NCBI RefSeq assembly: GCF_002835665.1
Contig: NZ_PIZV01000051.1
Coordinates: 124,001 to 188,000 of the forward strand
Length of the DNA stretch: 64,000 nt
Direction of reading: 5' to 3'
From: Chryseobacterium sp. PMSZPI
GTDB taxonomy: Bacteria; Bacteroidota; Bacteroidia; Flavobacteriales; Weeksellaceae
A program made the translations under genes and the position numbers. Below the pieces are notes generated by a model. It ran no database searches. It was not told the origin of the DNA and saw only the letters and a list, made by a program, of their open reading frames with translations. This document shows positions 60,176 through 64,000 of this stretch, one piece after another. Numbering within the stretch: the first letter of the stretch is position 1; each line of letters starts with the position of its first letter.

Positions 60176-60742
60176 ATGGCAACAAGCAACGATATCAGAA
60201 AAGGGCTTTGCATCGAGTATAGCAATGATATTTTTAAAGTAATCGAGTTCCTTCACGTAAAACCAGGAAAAGGACCTGCTTTCGTAAGAACAAAATTAAA
60301 GTCAGTAACCAACGGTAAAGTAATTGATAATACTTTCTCTGCAGGGCACAAAATTGACGAAGTAAAAGTAATTACCAGAAAGTTCCAATATCTTTATGAT
60401 GACGAGAATGGATTCCACTTCATGAATAATGACGATTTCTCTCAGTTATACATCAACAAAGAAATGATTGAGAACGCTCAGTTTATGAAAGCTGGTGAAG
60501 AAGTAACCATCATTTTGAAAGAAGCTGATGAAACGCCTCTTTCTGCTGAACTTCCACAATCAGTATATCTTGACGTTATCGAGGCTGATCCAGGTGTAAA
60601 AGGAAACACTGCAACAAACGCTCTTAAAAACGCAATCGTTGAAACAGGAGCAAGAGTAATGGTTCCTTTGTTCATTGAACCGGGAGACAAAATTAAAGTA
60701 AGCACTGAAGACGGTAGCTACTTAGAAAGAGTAAAAGAATAA
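60176..60742 (+). CDS. efp: Elongation factor P
   Basis: This 188-residue translation factor rescues ribosomes stalled at proline runs. The N-terminal KOW-like domain carries the loop HVKPGKGPAFVRTKLKS with the tip lysine at K32. The central OB domain includes YLYDDENGFHFMNNDDFSQ, and the C-terminal OB domain ends VSTEDGSYLERVKE. The Lys in the loop tip is the site modified in many EF-P proteins; the modification enzyme is not in the window. It is followed by a terminator, so the lpx transcript may stop here. Confidence 0.96.
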   Translation: MATSNDIRKGLCIEYSNDIFKVIEFLHVKPGKGPAFVRTKLKSVTNGKVIDNTFSAGHKIDEVKVITRKFQYLYDDENGFHFMNNDDFSQLYINKEMIENAQFMKAGEEVTIILKEADETPLSAELPQSVYLDVIEADPGVKGNTATNALKNAIVETGARVMVPLFIEPGDKIKVSTEDGSYLERVKE

Positions 60743-60755
60743 ATAAAATTTACAT

Positions 60756-60791
60756 AAATTCGGTTTGCATTAGCAGTCCGAATTTTGTTTT
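60756..60791 (+). terminator. Terminator after efp
   Basis: AAATTCGG (60756-60763) pairs with CCGAATTT (60778-60785) around a 14-nt loop, followed by TGTTTT. Confidence 0.65.
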
Positions 60792-60809
60792 ATAAGAAAA
60801 ACTATTGTT

Positions 60810-61712
60810 ATGAGATTTCATTCTCCGCAAAAGCTTAAAACGATTGCAGATTTAATAGGCTCAAAATTCGTGGGACCGGAAGACTTTGAAGTTTTGGGTT
60901 CTAACGAAATTCATATGGTAAAACCGGGAGATATTGTGTTTGTCAACCATCCCAAATATTATGATAAAGCGTTAAATTCTGCAGCGACTATTATTTTAAT
61001 TGATAAAGAAGTTGATTGTCCAGAAGGCAAGGCTCTTTTAGTGTCTGATGATCCTTTCAGGGATTTCAATAAAATCAATACACATTTTACAAGAATATAT
61101 AATTTCACAGAAGAACTTCATGATGCAGAAATTGGAGACGGAACAAAGATTCATCCTTCTGCAGTGATTGGAAACAATGTGAAAATTGGGAAAAATTGCC
61201 TTATCTTCCCTAATGTTGTGATCGGAGATAGAACCGTTATTGGTGATAATGTCATCATTCAGTCCGGTACTGTATTGGGAGGAGATGCTTTTTATTATAG
61301 AAAGCTGAACGGGAATTTTGATCGCCTAATCTCTGTTGGAAATGTTGTCATTGAAGATCATGTTGAAATTGGAAACAACTGTACGATTGATAGAGGAGTT
61401 ACTGACTCTACTGTAATTGGAGAAGGATCTGTTTTGGATAATCTGATTCAGATTGGGCATGATACGGTTATCGGAAAAAAATGTCTGATTGCTTCTCAGG
61501 TTGGTATCGCAGGATGCTGTATCATTGAAGACGAAGTAACGATTTGGGGGCAAGTAGGAATTGCCTCAGGGCTCACTATAGAGAAAGGCACTGTGTTATT
61601 AGCCAAAGCAGGAGTCAATAAAGATCTTAAAAAAGGAACCTATATCGGGTTATTTGCTGAAGATTTTAAGTCGTATCTGAAAAAAGAAGTAAAACTGAGA
61701 AATCTCAAATAA
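60810..61712 (+). CDS. LpxD-like N-acyltransferase paralogue
   Basis: This 300-residue second LpxD-family protein has the N-terminal uridine-binding-like domain (about 1-100) and a left-handed beta-helix (about 105-260). The His position is kept in LIQIGHDTVIGKK, with Gly in place of the Ala of the main LpxD. It is about 40 residues shorter, mainly at the C-terminal helices. Active-site conservation suggests an acyltransferase on a nucleotide sugar, perhaps of a different acyl length or a different sugar. It lies after the efp terminator and 90 bp before sucD. Confidence 0.85.
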   Translation: MRFHSPQKLKTIADLIGSKFVGPEDFEVLGSNEIHMVKPGDIVFVNHPKYYDKALNSAATIILIDKEVDCPEGKALLVSDDPFRDFNKINTHFTRIYNFTEELHDAEIGDGTKIHPSAVIGNNVKIGKNCLIFPNVVIGDRTVIGDNVIIQSGTVLGGDAFYYRKLNGNFDRLISVGNVVIEDHVEIGNNCTIDRGVTDSTVIGEGSVLDNLIQIGHDTVIGKKCLIASQVGIAGCCIIEDEVTIWGQVGIASGLTIEKGTVLLAKAGVNKDLKKGTYIGLFAEDFKSYLKKEVKLRNLK

Positions 61713-61752
61713 ACAATTCCAAAGGTTTTATCCAAAATCAAAGAAATTTGAG

Positions 61753-61760
61753 TAAATTTG
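61753..61760 (+). promoter_or_regulatory. -7 element of sucD
   Basis: TAAATTTG matches TAnnTTTG, 42 bp before the ATG at 61803. No clear -33 TTG. Confidence 0.45.
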
Positions 61761-61802
61761 TGAGCATTAATAAAATAATAAATAAATTAAAACAACAATA
61801 AA

Positions 61803-62675
61803 ATGTCAATTTTAGTAAACAAAGATTCTAAAGTAATTGTACAAGGATTTACAGGGAACGAAGGTACTTTCCATGCTAGTCAGATGATTGAATACGGAAC
61901 AAACGTAGTAGGTGGAGTTACTCCGGGTAAAGGAGGTAGCGAGCACTTAGGAAAACCGGTATTTAATACAGTAGCTGACGCTGTTGAAAAAGCAGGAGCA
62001 AACGTTAGTATTATTTTCGTACCACCGGCATTCGCTGCAGATGCAATTATGGAAGCTGCTGAAGCAGGTATCAAAGTAATTGTATGTATTACTGAAGGTA
62101 TTCCTGTAGCTGATATGGTAAAAGTAAAATCTTATATCGCTGACAGAGACTGCAGATTAATCGGACCAAACTGCCCTGGAATCATTACTTCTGAAGAAGC
62201 TAAAATTGGTATTATGCCTGGATTCGTTTTCAAAAAAGGGAAAGTAGGTATCGTTTCAAAATCAGGTACCCTTACTTACGAAGCTGCTGATCAGGTTGTA
62301 AGAGCAGGTTACGGTATCTCTACTGCAATCGGTATCGGTGGTGACCCAATTATCGGAACTACTACAAGAGAAGCTCTTGAATTATTCATCAACGACCCTG
62401 AAACGGAAGCTGTTGTAATGATTGGTGAAATCGGTGGAGGATTAGAAGCTGAAGCAGCTAGATGGTACAAAGCTAGTGGATCTACTAAACCGGTTGTAGG
62501 ATTTATCGCTGGACAAACAGCTCCAAAAGGAAGAACAATGGGACACGCTGGTGCTATCGTAGGTGGTGCAGAAGATACAGCACAGGCAAAAATGGAAATC
62601 ATGAGAGAGAACGGTATCAACGTTGTTGATTCTCCTGCTGATATCGGTGCTACTGTTGCAAAAGTTCTAGGATAA
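61803..62675 (+). CDS. sucD: Succinyl-CoA ligase alpha subunit
   Basis: This 290-residue citric-acid-cycle subunit binds CoA and carries the phosphohistidine. The CoA-binding fold is marked by [22 protein letters not shown] and GGVTPGKGG. The active His is in [39 protein letters not shown] and [11 protein letters not shown] are family blocks. Length is normal. The partner sucC is not next to it, which is seen in other flavobacteria. It lies 19 bp before an outer membrane protein gene, perhaps co-transcribed. Confidence 0.96.
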   Translation: MSILVNKDSKVIVQGFTGNEGTFHASQMIEYGTNVVGGVTPGKGGSEHLGKPVFNTVADAVEKAGANVSIIFVPPAFAADAIMEAAEAGIKVIVCITEGIPVADMVKVKSYIADRDCRLIGPNCPGIITSEEAKIGIMPGFVFKKGKVGIVSKSGTLTYEAADQVVRAGYGISTAIGIGGDPIIGTTTREALELFINDPETEAVVMIGEIGGGLEAEAARWYKASGSTKPVVGFIAGQTAPKGRTMGHAGAIVGGAEDTAQAKMEIMRENGINVVDSPADIGATVAKVLG

Positions 62676-62694
62676 TCTATAAAACCAAACCCAT

Positions 62695-63363
62695 ATGAAA
62701 AAACTTTTATTAGCCTCAGCTTTGACTTTATCTGCTCTTTCGTTTGCACAGGTGCAATGGAAAAATACCAGATTTGGTCTTACCGCAGGTTTAAACTACT
62801 CCAGAGTAGCAAATGCCCATAATCCTTCCGGCCCTAGATACGCTTTCCAAGGTGGAGCTTTGGCCCTGATCCCGGTAGGAAAGGCAAACCAATTTTTTAT
62901 ACAACCGGAACTTTCGTACTATGGTGCGGGAGAAACAGGGAAAGATAGTGACGCTAAAGGAAAAGATGGTTACGACGCAGTATATGCTAACAACTATCTG
63001 AGTGTGCCTGTCTATTTTAAAGGATACTTTTCAGAAGCTGCATCAGAATTCTTTGGATTAGTAGGACCGAGATTTAACTTTTTGCTAAGTCAAAATGTTA
63101 AAAATGCTCCGATAGGCAGACCTTATTACGATCCTGATGTTACTGATCCGGCTTATCCGGGAGTAAACGGTAAAGCGAAAAGCTTTAACTGGGGAATTGG
63201 ACTAGGAGTAGGATATAGCTATAAGAGACAATTAGAAGTTGCTGTTAAATATGACATTGGCCTTGGTGATACTTATCCTGGTCTTGCAAAAGAAAGAGGA
63301 GGTACCGACAAGAAAAAGTCTGAACAGGTTCTTGCTCTTACGCTAAGCTACATATTCAAATAA
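62695..63363 (+). CDS. Outer membrane beta-barrel protein (PorT/porin-family)
   Basis: This 222-residue protein has a signal peptide (MKKLLLASALTLSALSFA, then QVQW) and alternating beta strands typical of the outer membrane beta-barrel family (OMP_b-brl_2): NTRFGLTAGLNYSRV, QFFIQPELSYYGAGE, YLSVPVYFKGYF, FGLVGPRFNFLLSQN, FNWGIGLGVGYSY and the terminal VLALTLSYIFK. It is followed by a terminator. Ligand or structural role unknown. Confidence 0.85.
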   Translation: MKKLLLASALTLSALSFAQVQWKNTRFGLTAGLNYSRVANAHNPSGPRYAFQGGALALIPVGKANQFFIQPELSYYGAGETGKDSDAKGKDGYDAVYANNYLSVPVYFKGYFSEAASEFFGLVGPRFNFLLSQNVKNAPIGRPYYDPDVTDPAYPGVNGKAKSFNWGIGLGVGYSYKRQLEVAVKYDIGLGDTYPGLAKERGGTDKKKSEQVLALTLSYIFK

Positions 63364-63382
63364 AATAATTATTCAGAATATA

Positions 63383-63416
63383 AAAAAATCCCGAAAAGTA
63401 ATTTTCGGGATTTTTT
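63383..63416 (+). terminator. Rho-independent terminator after the beta-barrel gene
   Basis: AAAAATCCCGAAAA pairs perfectly with TTTTCGGGATTTTT, followed by more T residues. Confidence 0.9.
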
Positions 63417-63513
63417 GTTTATATGTTATTGGTAGAGGAAAGAAGCTGAGAAAGCAAAATCTATTTACTTCTGTTTTTGAATGCGTATTAAAGTACAAGT
63501 ATATTGGGTTTCA

Positions 63514-63551
63514 AAAACAAAAAAAGCAGACTTGCTTATTTGCAAATCTGC
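63514..63551 (-). terminator. Terminator of the minus-strand ABC permease gene
   Basis: On the minus strand GCAGATTTGC pairs with GCAAGTCTGC (one mismatch) around AATAA, followed by seven T residues; it lies about 34 bp past the stop at 63585. Confidence 0.75.
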
Positions 63552-63584
63552 CCGTTTTATTTTAAACTTTCTTTACATTTTAAT

Positions 63585-64000
63585 TTATCCTTTAATCCAC
63601 TTCCAAAGCTCTTTTAGCGTGGCTTTGTTGCCGTACATCAAAATACCTACACGATAAATTTTTCCGGCTACAAATATCATAAAAATGGTTGTTCCCAGTA
63701 ATAAAGCAATAGATAAAGCAATTTGCCATGCAGGGACTCCGAATGGTATTCTTGCAATCATCGCAACAGGCGATGTGAAAGGGATGATCGATAACCAAAA
63801 GCCCAATGGACCATCAGGGTTATTCATTAATGAGAAACTACCATACATTCCTAGCATTAAAGGTAGAACAGCAAATAATGTGAATTGTTGGGTTTCAGTT
63901 TCATTGTCTACAGCAGAACCGATTGCTGCATAAATTGAACTATAAAAAATATATCCTAGAAGGAAAAAGATAATGAACACAAAAATAATGAGTGGAAAGT
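63585..64000 (-). CDS. ABC-2 type transporter permease, C-terminal part (cut by window edge)
   Basis: This is the last 138 or so codons of a polytopic permease. The frame stays open to the right edge (before residue FIIFFLLGYIFYSSIYAAIG, the codons LPFIIF-type run on), so the start lies outside the window. The visible helices (FFLLGYIFYSSIYAAIGSA, FAVLPLMLGMYGSF, IALSIALLLGTTIFMIFVAG) and ETETQQFTLFAVLPL, FTSPVAMIARIPFG match the NatB-like ABC-2 permeases with a conserved C-terminus. The partner ATPase (NatA-like) should be upstream on the same strand, beyond the edge. Followed by a terminator. Confidence 0.88.
   Translation of the reverse strand, partial: FPLIIFVFIIFFLLGYIFYSSIYAAIGSAVDNETETQQFTLFAVLPLMLGMYGSFSLMNNPDGPLGFWLSIIPFTSPVAMIARIPFGVPAWQIALSIALLLGTTIFMIFVAGKIYRVGILMYGNKATLKELWKWIKG

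Noticed and set aside
1..64000. tRNA or rRNA genes, CRISPR arrays, integrase genes and insertion sequences
   Set aside because: Looked for by eye (clover-leaf-like GC-rich blocks, regularly spaced repeats, transposase or recombinase motifs) and none found; short or degenerate cases could be missed without software.

Overview
The window is an ordinary chromosomal segment of an AT-rich Bacteroidota bacterium, most likely Flavobacteriia of the Chryseobacterium type. Four things point there: genes preceded by the phylum's -7 element TAnnTTTG rather than strong Shine-Dalgarno sites; a fused lpxC/fabZ gene; an Oar-type TonB-dependent receptor; and a PorX-type (CheY plus PglZ) regulator of type IX secretion. 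The genus is inferred from gene content and protein style, not from a search.

Layout. 1-4.7 kb: the 3' end of valS, then a DUF4241 protein, a PfkB sugar kinase, an alpha/beta hydrolase, an HD phosphohydrolase and a small membrane protein. 4.7-9.6 kb: a small hypothetical gene and a DUF72 gene (minus strand), then a 1060-residue TonB-dependent receptor behind a perfect palindromic operator candidate. 9.6-13.5 kb: a dispersed inverted-repeat element and a minus-strand ribonucleotide reductase operon (nrdB, a small ABM-like gene, nrdA), with a cluster of DnaA-box sequences upstream of nrdB. 13.5-18.2 kb: a MacAB-like exporter (ATPase, two permeases, adaptor). 18.5-23.4 kb: a GT39 glycosyltransferase, a CPYC flavoprotein, glyA and recX.

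23.4-46.4 kb: a Wzx/Wzy-type surface polysaccharide (capsule or O-antigen) cluster. It encodes an aminotransferase, a membrane 4,6-dehydratase, the Wza and Wzc export proteins, a UDP-HexNAc dehydrogenase, flippase, polymerase, four glycosyltransferases, the three UDP-L-FucNAc enzymes interleaved with a cupin, a WbpV-like ketoreductase, a WbpL-like initiating transferase and rfbC. A secreted beta-helix protein is encoded antisense inside it. From sequence, the glycan should contain L-FucNAc, a HexNAc-uronic acid and a D-QuiNAc-type or 4-amino initiating sugar. The flippase-to-glycosyltransferase core (31-37 kb) is visibly more AT-rich than its flanks, as expected for an exchangeable serotype core.

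46.4-55 kb: rimO, two paralogous secreted proteins, an RlpA-like protein, xth, a YciI protein, porX and an S41 peptidase. 55.3-64 kb: an HD hydrolase, then the lipid A and housekeeping run lpxD, lpxC/fabZ, lpxA, a small secreted protein, efp, an lpxD paralogue, sucD, a beta-barrel protein, and an ABC-2 permease cut by the right edge.

No tRNA, rRNA, CRISPR array, prophage or intact insertion sequence was seen. The most interesting points are the RNR operon (residue pattern of a class Id dimanganese enzyme, an unexplained gene between its subunits, DnaA boxes upstream), the palindromic operators, and the antisense beta-helix gene in the polysaccharide cluster.
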